Both the position numbers and the translations under genes were made by a program. Below the pieces are notes generated by a model. It ran no database searches, had not been told where the DNA came from, and saw only the letters and a list, made by a program, of their open reading frames with translations. Source: Histomonas meleagridis (Eukaryota; Parabasalia; Tritrichomonadida; Dientamoebidae). From it: 64,000 bases of DNA. Location: assembly GCA_020186115.1 (NCBI GenBank), contig WSYJ01000081.1:428736-492735 (forward strand), written 5' to 3'. Below, one piece after another: positions 10,378 through 20,431 of this stretch; within the stretch, counting starts at the first letter, position 1; each line of letters opens with the position of its first letter.

Positions 10378-13300
10378 ATGATTCCCAATCTTGAGCAATA
10401 TATACAAAAATATCAAAAAATAGAAGACACTTTGCTTGCATTAGAAGAAAGTAACACAGAACAAACAGTTTGTTCAGTTTTAGAATTAATTGGTAATCAA
10501 TTTATCATCTCATATCTACATGATATTATTCATTTGGTTTATTTTTCTTTCGTCAGAAAAGGAGAGAGTCCTAAAGTTTATTTAGATTTTTTAAAATTAT
10601 TAAATAAAAGAGTAGAAGAAAAATTTCAAGTTCATTATAACATTATGAAAGTATTTGCATATTTTCTTTTTACAACAGAAACAAGTTTTGGTAATTATTT
10701 TCTTGAATATATGTTTGAGAATGAATTAGCTGACCCAATTATGTTAAAGAATCAAAAAAGAGCTTATTTTTCTCATAGAGAAATTGATCCAAATTTATAT
10801 GCATATGCAGGTATAAATTTTAACGAATATAAAGATTTAATGAGAAATAATTGGGAACTTCATAAGAAACTTATACATGCTGGGGTTCATTGTTCAAGAA
10901 TTGAAAATATAATTCGAAAAGATGAAGTTGAAGAGCTTCAAGAAATTTCATCACAATCTAATTTTAATTTCGATCAAACCTTAACTGGGTGTTATTTCGA
11001 TAGATATTCTTCAATATATAAATATAATGGTTTATCGCTCATTCAAATTGCTGCATTTTTTGGATCAATTAAATGTTTTAAATTTTTATTATTAAATAAT
11101 TCTTCATTAGATAATTTAGGAGGATATGCAGTTTTAGGTGGAAATGAAGAAATCATTCATTTATGTGAACAAAATCACGTATCATTTGAAGGTGCTTATA
11201 AGGAAGCAGTTATATTTCATCGAAATGATATATTTAATTATCTTTATGAAAATAAAATTGTTGAATTAAACAATATAACAAATTTAGGAATTGAATGTAT
11301 TAAATATCATAATTATGCAATGTTACCCTTTTTAGAAGAAAAAGGAATGGAAATCAATACATATTATTTTACACAAGAAATATTAAAAAGTGGTAATATT
11401 TTTCTTTTTAAACACTATTTAGAAAAAATTCAAATACCAGATAATATTTTAAAAACTGTAGTATCATCAGGCAATATCGAAATTGTTAAATATGTTTTAC
11501 AAAATAAATATATTCAATCTTACATCAATCAATTCAAATCTAGGAAGACTAATGCTGTTTAAATATTATTTTTTGTGTTGTTTATGAATTTTTCTAGAAG
11601 CATTTATTGTTGCATGTCAAAATGGATTTACTGATATATTTAAATTTCTATTAAAACAAGAAGAATTGGAAATTTCTGCTGAAATTTATTTATATATTCT
11701 GGAGTTTGTTTTTTTAATCAGGGATTTTATAAAAATAATTTATATTGATTTAATTTATTTAATACGCTTATTAGTTATGCTTTGCAAAATTACCATTTTG
11801 AAATCGTTAAATTAATTCTAAAGAAAAATTTATGTGACTTTACTAAAGAACATGTATAACAATTTAATTTGGATTTTATTTCTTTATTTTTACCCCAACA
11901 ATTATATTGGCAACTAGAATTGGATTTGTTGAAATTGTAAAATTAATTCTTGAGCAAAAAGGTGTTGATGTTAACACATATACAGATAATAATTGTTTGA
12001 TTTTTTTATCGATTTTTTAATTTTAAAATTTATTTAAATTATTTGAAACAGCACTTTACATAGCATCTAAAAATGGTTTTACTGATATTGTTAAAATACT
12101 TCTTGAGAAACCTGAAATTGATATTAATTTAAAGAATGCTTATTTTTTTTAATCCAAGTTTATTACAATTATAATTAGGAATTTGAATTAATTTTATTTA
12201 ACACCTCTTATGATAGCATGTTTTAGATGTCATGTTGATGTTGTTGAATTACTTCTAAAACAAAAAAATATAGATATTAATTCATGTGATATTTATTTAA
12301 AGCATATAATATTTGTTTTTATAAAATTTAGTTTAAATATATTGTTTGGGATTTATTTTTATTAATTAGAACAGCATTAATTATGTCGTGCGGAAATACA
12401 TATAAAGAAATCACCAAACAACTTTATTATGAAAAAAGTGTTGATTTAACAGAATTAAAAGTTAATACATTTTGTTCGATATTTATTACTAAAATTTGAA
12501 GTTTTTCAATTGTATATGAAGTTTAATTATTTAAATTAGAATACCCTATATTCAAGAATTTTGGGACAAATATGGTAAAATTGTAAAGATGTTACTTGAG
12601 CATAAAGAAATTAATATAAATACACAAGATATTTATTTTTGTTTATATAAAGTTCACTTAAAATATTTTGTGTTTCATTTTTATATTTGGATATTTTTCT
12701 AATGATTTGATACAGCTTTAATTAAATCATGTGAAAATTCTGATAGTAATATATTAAATTTACTTCTTGAATTTAAAGGCATTGATATAAATATTAAAAA
12801 TGTTAGTAAAAATATTTTGAAGTTTTATAAAAATGTTTTGGATTACATAAAAATATTTGGAATTTATTTCAATTATGTCGTACTGCAATTATGAATGCAA
12901 TAGAAAATGGATATATAGAAATATTCAAAATACTTCTTGAACAAAAAGGAATTGATATTAAAAATGAAGATATTAATTTGATTTTTATCAAGTTTACTTT
13001 AATAATATGATTTTTTAAAAACATTTTTGGAAATTATTCAAATAATTTAATACAGCACTTATGTTAGCAGCCAAAAATGGTCACGTAGAAATATTCAAAA
13101 TCCTTCTTGAACAAAAAAGAATTGATATAAATAGCAAAAATAATTATTAAATTTATATGTTATTTAAATTAATAAATTAATATATCATAAAAATATTTAT
13201 AAATTATTCAAACCATTCGAAACAGCACTAATTTTAGCAACTCAGAATTATCATATAGAAATAGTTAAATTACTTCTTGAACAAGAAGGAATTGATATTA

Positions 13301-13845
13301 ATGCTAAAGATATTTATTTGTTTTATTTAATATTTATTTTAATAATTTTATATTTCAAAATAATATTTGGAAATTATTTAAATTGTTTCAAACAGCACTT
13401 ATGTATGCATCTAATAATGGTCATACAGAAATAGTTAAATTACTTCTTGAACAAGAAGGAATTGATATTAATGCTAAAGATATTTATTTGTTTTATTTAA
13501 TATTTATTTTAATAATTTTATATTTCAAAATAATATTTGGAAATTATTTAAATTGTTTCAAACAGCACTTATGTATGCATCTAATAATGGTCATACAGAA
13601 ATAGTTAAATTACTTCTTGAACAAGAAGGAATTGATATTAATGCTAAAGATATTAATATTTTTTGTTTAAAATTAATTTATCTAATTTTATCTTTCATAA
13701 TAACATTTGGAATTTATACAATTTATTTAAAACAGCATTTGATTATGTCAATAAAAATAATGAAATTTATAAATTGTTCGAGCCTCTAAAGGAAAATTTC
13801 CAACAAAATAAATGGTTTATTCATTTTTTTTTCAAGCTTCATTAA
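10378..13845 (+). CDS. DUF3447/ankyrin-repeat protein with ankyrin units separated by intron-like spacers
   Basis: A first block (10378 to about 11555) encodes an N-terminal helical region and a DUF3447/ankyrin domain (LSLIQIAAFFGSIKCFKFLLL, then IEIVKYVL). Fourteen stop-free ankyrin blocks follow: 11597-11683, 11764-11850, 11898-11987, 12048-12137, 12201-12290, 12371-12460, 12541-12630, 12712-12801, 12882-12971, 13052-13141, 13222-13311, 13392-13481, 13562-13651 and 13732-13845, which ends in TAA. Most are exactly 30 codons, from Thr of TAL to the D/N before the next turn. Between them lie AT-rich spacers with stops and non-triplet lengths. Blocks differ from each other in sequence yet none has a stop or indel that breaks frame, so the spacers must be removed or skipped if the protein is made. 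The sister gene at 37454-42175 encodes similar ankyrins with no spacers. Exact exon edges are not resolved: GT...AG ends are not consistent. Confidence 0.75.
11684..13731 (+). repeat. Array of alternating 90-nt ankyrin blocks and about 80-nt spacers
   Basis: Spacer lengths between conserved blocks, in order, are 80, 47, 60, 63, 80, 80, 81, 80, 80, 80, 80, 80 and 80 nt. Spacers start with ATTTAT/ATTAAT-like codons that fit the two residues after KD, and end with one variable codon (GAA, CAA, AAT, AGA, GAT, AAA) that fits the x of the ankyrin GxT motif, usually preceded by TTT. Most share TTTGGAAATTATT-like sequence starting 26 nt before the next block. Confidence 0.85.
13312..13651 (+). repeat. 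Two identical tandem 170-bp units (spacer plus ankyrin block)
   Basis: 13312-13481 and 13482-13651 are identical by eye. The duplication unit is one spacer plus one ankyrin block, which shows that the array grows by whole units and that the spacer is copied along with the coding block. Confidence 0.9.
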
Positions 13846-14316
13846 AAATAATTTTTAATGAAAAATAAAAATATCAAGAAATCCATTTTACTTAATAAAT
13901 TTTTAAATAACACAAACATTTCATTTCATTACTGAGATTGAACAATGTGAAAAGTTGCTAAAAATATTACGTGATATAAAAAATATGCTTAAATTGTTGT
14001 TTTATCTTTGGAAAGTGATCATTCCTCAATAAGTGATTAAATCACATTACATGTGAATCTTCTTAATATATAGTTCCAAATAACACAAACACAACATTCT
14101 CATTTCGAACATATATTTGGGAAATTCCGGAAAAAAAGTATATCCAGAAAAAGTTGATAATTTCCGAAAAAGTATAGTTTTCCCGAAAAAAGCGAGAAAT
14201 ATGGAAAACCGTTAATAAATTGAAAACTTACCGTTATATGGAAAAAGTCTGAAATATGGAAAGACTCCCTATTATCAAATTAGCGAAATATAAATTTAAA
14301 AATTCAAAAACAAATT
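13846..14316. other. Intergenic with GAAAAA/ATGGAAA-rich short repeats
   Basis: Between convergent genes. About 14125-14265 contains imprecise short repeats of the form CCGAAAAA and ATATGGAAA, plus two ACCGTTA words (14176 and 14231). No coding remnant or RNA gene is recognised. Confidence 0.4.
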
Positions 14317-15822
14317 TTATTCGTTATGCGATTCATTGACAATTTTCATTTTTTCAGACATAATAAAAGTACTATGTATTTCTTTTGCGAACTCGCAAAG
14401 CAACACAGCCCTAAGTTCCTTTGTATCCTTTGTCATATCCTTTGGTATTTCGAACAATTCGACGTTTTCATATTTGGCGACGACACTTTTGAACGCATCA
14501 GCTAATTCGTTATTAATCAGATCAGGTGCCACCGACACAATTAGTGAAATAAGTTGTGTCACTGACAATATTTCATTAATTGTTAAATTTTGGAAATCTT
14601 TAAACAAATTTAAGATATATGAATAAATATTATAATTATTATTTTCATCATTTTTTCGTTGTCCGTACGAAGATATTCGTGTAACGGCATCTTTAGCATA
14701 CGACTCAGTTGATGATGAGCCTTCCGAAATTCCAAGCCATCGTGATGGCAAAAGTGACAATATGTCAAAATTGGATTCACTGGATTTTGCCGGCAGAAGA
14801 CAGCTCTGAAGTTTTGGCCATTTCATCATAACTTTGAGGAGCGTAAGTGCTGCGTTACGTTCAAGTTGATTATTTTCTTTTAATGAATTAACTATAAGCG
14901 ATAATATTTCATCGGATTTTATTAGGTTAATCGTTGGATCTATGATGACTGATGACATAAATGTTGATAGAAGAAATGATAAGGCAATGAGTTTCTGACA
15001 ATTGTTAAGTTCTTTTAATTGGGAAAATACTGTTTCAATTGGGAATTGTTGAACTAGTAAAAGATATTGATCAACCCATTGAAGAAAGATTGTAAGTGAG
15101 CCTTGGAATTGTATAGTGGCTGCATATCCAAGAATAGATGAAAGGGCATCTGCAATTAATGGATTTAATGTGCTGATAGTGTAATCTATGATTGTTTGCG
15201 GAACAGGTTCTGTTTTTTCAGGGGGGTTCAAAACGATTACAAATAAAATTTCGCGCGATTTGTTACCAATGTCTGTGAATGTGAGTGAAGCTTTGCAGAA
15301 GTAATCTATAAGTGGAAAATGTTTGTTTTTGTTCTTATCGAATGTTGACATCATTTCAAATAATATATAATCATAACGACACGTATGCCATACACCAAGG
15401 GCAAACTCACGCGTTTCTTTGGGGCATTTGAAATCAAGATTTTCGAGATGTGTAAGAATATTTGTAACTGGTCGATGAACTCCTGCTTGAACAAGTTGTG
15501 AACGAGCAGTAGAAACAAAAAAGTGAAAGAAATCTAGAAGTGGAACTATAAATTCTGATGGCGTTTTGCTGTTAACAAAATCTGAAAATTTATACAAGAA
15601 TGATTTTTCGACTAAGTAATCAATAAAAGCAGTGCTATTTTTAGCAGCACACTCATTGATAAGATATGTTTTTATCTGAGATAGATTTCTATTTAATGTT
15701 GATGCTTCATCAATAGCTGAATTGTTGAGTATTTCTAAAGATGCCTGACAAAGGTGACCAAATTTTTCCATATCATTGCTTGGTCCATTGAACACTCCAA
15801 TATTTTTCAAGAAACCCTTCAT
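14317..15822 (-). CDS. Helical-repeat protein, possibly FHIP/RAI16-like
   Basis: 501 residues, almost entirely amphipathic helices with no membrane segment or catalytic motif. The stretch FIVPLLDFFHFFVSTARSQL followed by GVHRPVTNIL recalls the conserved front of FAM160/FHIP (RAI16-like) proteins, subunits of the Fused Toes-Hook-FHIP complex that links early endosomes to dynein. That is a resemblance only. A generic ARM/HEAT protein remains possible. The ATG is at 15822 and the stop at 14317, with the 3' end facing the ankyrin gene. Confidence 0.6.
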   Translation of the reverse strand: MKGFLKNIGVFNGPSNDMEKFGHLCQASLEILNNSAIDEASTLNRNLSQIKTYLINECAAKNSTAFIDYLVEKSFLYKFSDFVNSKTPSEFIVPLLDFFHFFVSTARSQLVQAGVHRPVTNILTHLENLDFKCPKETREFALGVWHTCRYDYILFEMMSTFDKNKNKHFPLIDYFCKASLTFTDIGNKSREILFVIVLNPPEKTEPVPQTIIDYTISTLNPLIADALSSILGYAATIQFQGSLTIFLQWVDQYLLLVQQFPIETVFSQLKELNNCQKLIALSFLLSTFMSSVIIDPTINLIKSDEILSLIVNSLKENNQLERNAALTLLKVMMKWPKLQSCLLPAKSSESNFDILSLLPSRWLGISEGSSSTESYAKDAVTRISSYGQRKNDENNNYNIYSYILNLFKDFQNLTINEILSVTQLISLIVSVAPDLINNELADAFKSVVAKYENVELFEIPKDMTKDTKELRAVLLCEFAKEIHSTFIMSEKMKIVNESHNE

Positions 15823-15962
15823 TGAAATGCCACTTTCCTCTTAAGCATTGAAAAATAATTTTCATTTTCTGTTTATGTTTAAGTTATACATTCATTTCAA
15901 AACTTGATAGAAAAACAGTTTGCTATAATTATATAATAAAAACATTTATTAATAAACAGTTT

Positions 15963-18900
15963 TCATATGTTATCAGATGTTTCTTTTAGCGATTTACAAT
16001 AATTTTCAAGTTCATCAATTTTTGTTTCTAATTCTACAAAATTCGAAATTTTTTCCTTCAATTCTTTTACCATTTTCTTTCTTCTTTCATAATTCTCATT
16101 ACTAAATTCTTTGTTGGATTTCATTTCGTTTTCTGTATTATTTACAAGTGAATTCCATTTTTCCAATCTTCTTTCCAAATTGATTTTCTCGGTCATTAAC
16201 AAATTCATTTTTTCCATTTCTTTTTGGTTTAACTTTTCTAATTCCTTTTTCTCTTCAGCAATTTTTTCTTTTAATTCTAAAATATCATTATTAATCAAAG
16301 ATTTTCTTTTATTACATTCATCAATTTCTTTTATTATTTTTTCTGTTTCAGGATCATTAACTTTTTCGATTGTTTTTAATTCCATTTCCAAAACGGATTT
16401 GAACTTCAACATTTCATTAAAATGTAATTTCAAAGTGTTTTCATGATTTATAACATTTTCAAGTTGTTTTTGTTTCGAATAATTCGAATCATTCATATGA
16501 TTAAGATCTTTTTCATATTCACGAACTTTCGCTTCATCAATTGAAGTGTTATTTTGTTGATATTTCGATTTTAATTCATTAATTCGATTCTCTTTTAGTG
16601 AATTATCGAATTTAATTCGTTCGATTTTCTTTTCAATTTCAGAAATTTCGTTTTCAGCTTTCTTAATTTCATAATTTAAATATTTCGTTTCTTCTTTTTC
16701 GATGTCTTGTTGTGAAAGAATATTTAATTGATATGAAATCGTTTCATTTGTTGTTGTAGTTTGTGATGAATTATTTCTTCTTGATTTCGTTTGTTTTGGT
16801 TTTGTTATTGGAAGAATATCAACGTTATGAATTACTTTAGAAATATGTAATCGCAAATTATTATTTATATGCGAAGATTCTTTCTCAATGATTTTCATTT
16901 TAAGGGAATTTCTAATTTTGGTTTTCTCTGTGATTTCATGTTGAATATTTTCAAGTATGTTTAAAAGTTCTCTTCGTTTTGGAATCAATTTAATTTTTGG
17001 AAGATGTGAAAAAGATTTTTTATTATTTGAAATCGATTTATAAGAATTTATTTGTTTTGCATTTTTATTTTTTAGTGAATTTTGTGTTAATTTGACTTGT
17101 TTTTGTAATTTGCTTATTGGATTATTTGTTTCATTTTTATTTCGTTTAGATAACAAATTATTTTGTGTAATTTCTTTGGTATTATTTAATGATTTCTCTT
17201 TAGTTGTATCAAAATTCTTTTTGTCTGAACTTTGAGTTTGTTGTTCGCTAACAGAATCTGAATTTTTATCATTATCTTTGGATTCATCGGAATAATCATT
17301 TGTTGGCTTTTCATTAAAAGAATAAGTTTTTGACTTTTGTTGTTCCGCAATTTTTGATAAGTTAATATCATTAAAATGATCATTAGACAAATATTCGATT
17401 TTTTTATTATGTAAATATTTAAAATCATTTGAATCTGATTCAGTTGATGAATAATATGTTTGCTTATCTGATGAAGAATATACATTATCACTTTCATTGC
17501 TACGCTTTCTATTTTTACTCTTTTTTGGCGTTTTATATAGTTCTAAATTAGGTGTACTAGTAAAAGTATGCAAACGCATTTTGTTGGATGAAAAATTTTT
17601 CACTTTTGGAAGTTTCATGCTTTTAGATTTAATTTCATTTTTGGTCTCACTATATGAATCATTTTTATTTTTTGGTGTTATATCGAGTTCAGTTGATTTT
17701 CTTGTTTTCTTGTATTTTGATTCGTTTTTAATGTTTTGATAATTATTATCTCTGTTTTTTCTTGAAGTGTTTTGTATTTCAGCGTCAGATTCGCTTGAAT
17801 AATTATTACTTAAATTTTGATGTCTTTTCTTTCTTGGTGTTATGCGCATCTCAGCACCAGAGTCACTTGAATAACTATACTTATGCTTATCTGAAGAAAG
17901 TTGTTTAGATTTTTGATATTTTTTGGGATATGTATCACTATCACTAAAATAATTTTTAGTATTTTTCTTTCTTGGAGTTTTACTTGTTTCTGAATTGTAT
18001 TCACTTGAAGAATCTTGAAACTGTCTTTTAGATTTTGTTGTTGAAACATTTTTGGATTTGATGCGTCTTTTAGTATCGTTTTTATTTTTATCATTATTTC
18101 TTTTCCTAGGAGTTATATTTGATCCTGAATCAAATTCACTCGAAGATTCTTGAATTCGCTTTTTAGTTTTAGTTTTGATATGCTTATTGGTATCACTATT
18201 AATTTCCGTATTGTATTTGTTAAAATCTCTTTTTATTGTTATTTTATTTGGCTCTGAATCATACTCACTTGATGAATCTTGAATCTGCCTTTTGGTTCTA
18301 GTTGATGAAATATTTTTAGATTTGATATACTTATTGGTATCGCTATTATTTTCAATATTGTATTTGTTAAAATCTCTTTTTATTGTTGTTTTATTTGGCT
18401 CTAAATCATACTCACTTGATGAATCTTGAATCTGCCTTTTGGTTATAGTTGATGAAATATTTTTAGATTTTTTTGTTTCATTGGTTAAATAATTTTTTGT
18501 TTTCGTATTTTTTCTTTGCCTTGAAATTTTACTTGATTCTGAATCATATTCGCTTGAATAATCTTGAATTTTAGTTTTAGAAGATGATCTATTTTTAATT
18601 TCGCCTATATTTTCACTATTGCATTTGCTAAAACTTCTTTTTCTTGGAGTTTTATTTGATTCTGATTCAGTTTCGCTCGTTGAATTTGTTTTTCTGTTTG
18701 CATATGGATTTTTCATGGATTTTGTTTTCTTTATATCATTTATAGATCCTTTGTCACCTGTACTATAATTTGTGGAATCTCGAATTTGCTCTTTAGAAGA
18801 TGAAATGCTTTTTCCTTCGATATGTTTTCTGGATTTTATATCAATTTCATCATTTTTGTCATTGTAATCGCTTTCATTTCTAAAAATCCTTTTATTTGAA

Positions 18901-20153
18901 TCTGAACTATATTCATTTGATGAATTATTTGCTTCTTTATCTGAAACATTTTTCGTTCTTTGGTGTTTCTTTGTTTTTTTAGATTCGTTTAAATGATTAT
19001 TTCTTTTATGATATTTTTCAACTGAATCCTTTTGCTTTACATCATAAGAGTCATACGAACTGGATTCTTGCTCAATCTTGTTATTATTATCATCACTTTT
19101 ATCATTTTTAATATTTATGGGTTCAATTTTATTTTTATTACTTTTATAGCAATTATTTTCCTTTGCATTTTCACTAAAATTGTTATCTGATTTATTTTCA
19201 TAATCTCCATCAATTACTACATGATTAATATCATTTATTGATAACTTTTTATTTGTTTTCATTTTGTTTTCGCTTAATATCAATTGTTCGCTTGAATTTA
19301 TTCCTCGAGACATAGAATCATTATTTTCATAAGACACTTTTTCTTGAGAATGATAATTCTTATTGACTATTTCTGAATTTTTATTAGAATTAAAGTTTTC
19401 ATTTTTATCTTCAAATTCATTTAATTCTTTGATTTCATTTTGTATTGGAACTGATTTCGAAAACTTTTTATTTTTTGATGGAACAATTTGACTTATTTTT
19501 TGCGTTTTAGTCGTATTTACAAAATTATTAGCAGACTTATTTCTGTTATTCGTTTTTAGCAAATGATTATTCATTTCAAGCCACTCAAGCTTTAACATAG
19601 AGATTTCATTCATTTTTTCTATTTCTTCTCTTAGTTCATCACTTTCCATATTCGTTCCTAATTGGAATAATCTGGATAAAAATTCAATTTGCTGATGCAA
19701 TTCTAAATTTTCATAATAAAGGAAAGTTATTTTCTCTTGTATAAGTTGTGTGGCACCATCAATCATGGTAAAATGTGATTTTCCAAGAATGCGTTTAATT
19801 TGACTAAGATTATTTTTTGCTGTTGTTTTAGCTCTTTGTAACTTACGAAGTTTATGAATTAAAGGAGCTATCTCAGTATCTTTCAAAAGTGCAATTTTGA
19901 AATGATTTGCTTTTTTTGTAATTTTTTCTGTTTGTTTTTTTGTAGCTTCTATCTCCTTTTTGTTTGAATTTAGTTGCTCCTCAAGTATAGTGATGTCTTG
20001 ATCCAACTGGTATAAGTCAATCCCAAGTGCGGTATTATATTTTGAAATATCTTCTAATTTCATTTCTAATTCTTTATTTTGTGCTTCAAGACATTTGTTT
20101 TCCTTTTGTATTTTTTTTAGTTCTATTTCTTTCGTTGTTTTTTCATTTTCCAT
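15963..20153 (-). CDS. Large coiled-coil protein with a Ser/Lys-rich repetitive disordered centre
   Basis: 1396 residues in three parts. Residues 1-200 and about 1090-1396 are heptad-rich coiled coils. The centre (about 200-1050) is Ser/Asn/Lys/Glu-rich and disordered, with a reiterated motif around QDSSSEYDSEP, each followed by a basic TPRKK- or TIKRDF-like patch. The acidic SSSEYDSE clusters look like good casein-kinase-2 sites. Near-identical copies of about 55 residues at roughly 18180-18440 show recent internal duplication. The layout suggests a cytoskeletal scaffold that regulates itself by phosphorylation, but no family is recognised. Confidence 0.8.
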   Translation of the reverse strand: MENEKTTKEIELKKIQKENKCLEAQNKELEMKLEDISKYNTALGIDLYQLDQDITILEEQLNSNKKEIEATKKQTEKITKKANHFKIALLKDTEIAPLIHKLRKLQRAKTTAKNNLSQIKRILGKSHFTMIDGATQLIQEKITFLYYENLELHQQIEFLSRLFQLGTNMESDELREEIEKMNEISMLKLEWLEMNNHLLKTNNRNKSANNFVNTTKTQKISQIVPSKNKKFSKSVPIQNEIKELNEFEDKNENFNSNKNSEIVNKNYHSQEKVSYENNDSMSRGINSSEQLILSENKMKTNKKLSINDINHVVIDGDYENKSDNNFSENAKENNCYKSNKNKIEPINIKNDKSDDNNNKIEQESSSYDSYDVKQKDSVEKYHKRNNHLNESKKTKKHQRTKNVSDKEANNSSNEYSSDSNKRIFRNESDYNDKNDEIDIKSRKHIEGKSISSSKEQIRDSTNYSTGDKGSINDIKKTKSMKNPYANRKTNSTSETESESNKTPRKRSFSKCNSENIGEIKNRSSSKTKIQDYSSEYDSESSKISRQRKNTKTKNYLTNETKKSKNISSTITKRQIQDSSSEYDLEPNKTTIKRDFNKYNIENNSDTNKYIKSKNISSTRTKRQIQDSSSEYDSEPNKITIKRDFNKYNTEINSDTNKHIKTKTKKRIQESSSEFDSGSNITPRKRNNDKNKNDTKRRIKSKNVSTTKSKRQFQDSSSEYNSETSKTPRKKNTKNYFSDSDTYPKKYQKSKQLSSDKHKYSYSSDSGAEMRITPRKKRHQNLSNNYSSESDAEIQNTSRKNRDNNYQNIKNESKYKKTRKSTELDITPKNKNDSYSETKNEIKSKSMKLPKVKNFSSNKMRLHTFTSTPNLELYKTPKKSKNRKRSNESDNVYSSSDKQTYYSSTESDSNDFKYLHNKKIEYLSNDHFNDINLSKIAEQQKSKTYSFNEKPTNDYSDESKDNDKNSDSVSEQQTQSSDKKNFDTTKEKSLNNTKEITQNNLLSKRNKNETNNPISKLQKQVKLTQNSLKNKNAKQINSYKSISNNKKSFSHLPKIKLIPKRRELLNILENIQHEITEKTKIRNSLKMKIIEKESSHINNNLRLHISKVIHNVDILPITKPKQTKSRRNNSSQTTTTNETISYQLNILSQQDIEKEETKYLNYEIKKAENEISEIEKKIERIKFDNSLKENRINELKSKYQQNNTSIDEAKVREYEKDLNHMNDSNYSKQKQLENVINHENTLKLHFNEMLKFKSVLEMELKTIEKVNDPETEKIIKEIDECNKRKSLINNDILELKEKIAEEKKELEKLNQKEMEKMNLLMTEKINLERRLEKWNSLVNNTENEMKSNKEFSNENYERRKKMVKELKEKISNFVELETKIDELENYCKSLKETSDNI

Positions 20154-20431
20154 TCATCAAGTATGTTAGGGCACTCCAATATACGTTATAAAATTCTAAA
20201 TTAGAAATGAAAAAAATATAATTGCAATTTCAACTATAAAATTTTGAGTTTTGATGTATAATGAATTCAATAAGTTGATTCCAAATATGTTTTCATGAAT
20301 CTGCTTTATAAGAAAATGTTTAATGAAATTCTAATTATTAAATTAAAATTTATTTTTATCAAATAACTTCATCTTAATTTTGCTAATCACATACAACACA
20401 TAATAATTCAAATTTCATCTTTATATACTTT

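Noticed and set aside
11556-13731. Classical trichomonad introns in the ankyrin spacers
   Set aside because: No GTATGT-like 5' end and no ACTAACACACAG-like 3' end. Only the first spacer has near GT...AG ends, and those do not keep the reading frame.
13383-13845. Short ORFs that run from an ankyrin block into the following spacer
   Set aside because: They are read-through of one block into AT-rich spacer in a frame that loses the next ankyrin block, not separate genes.
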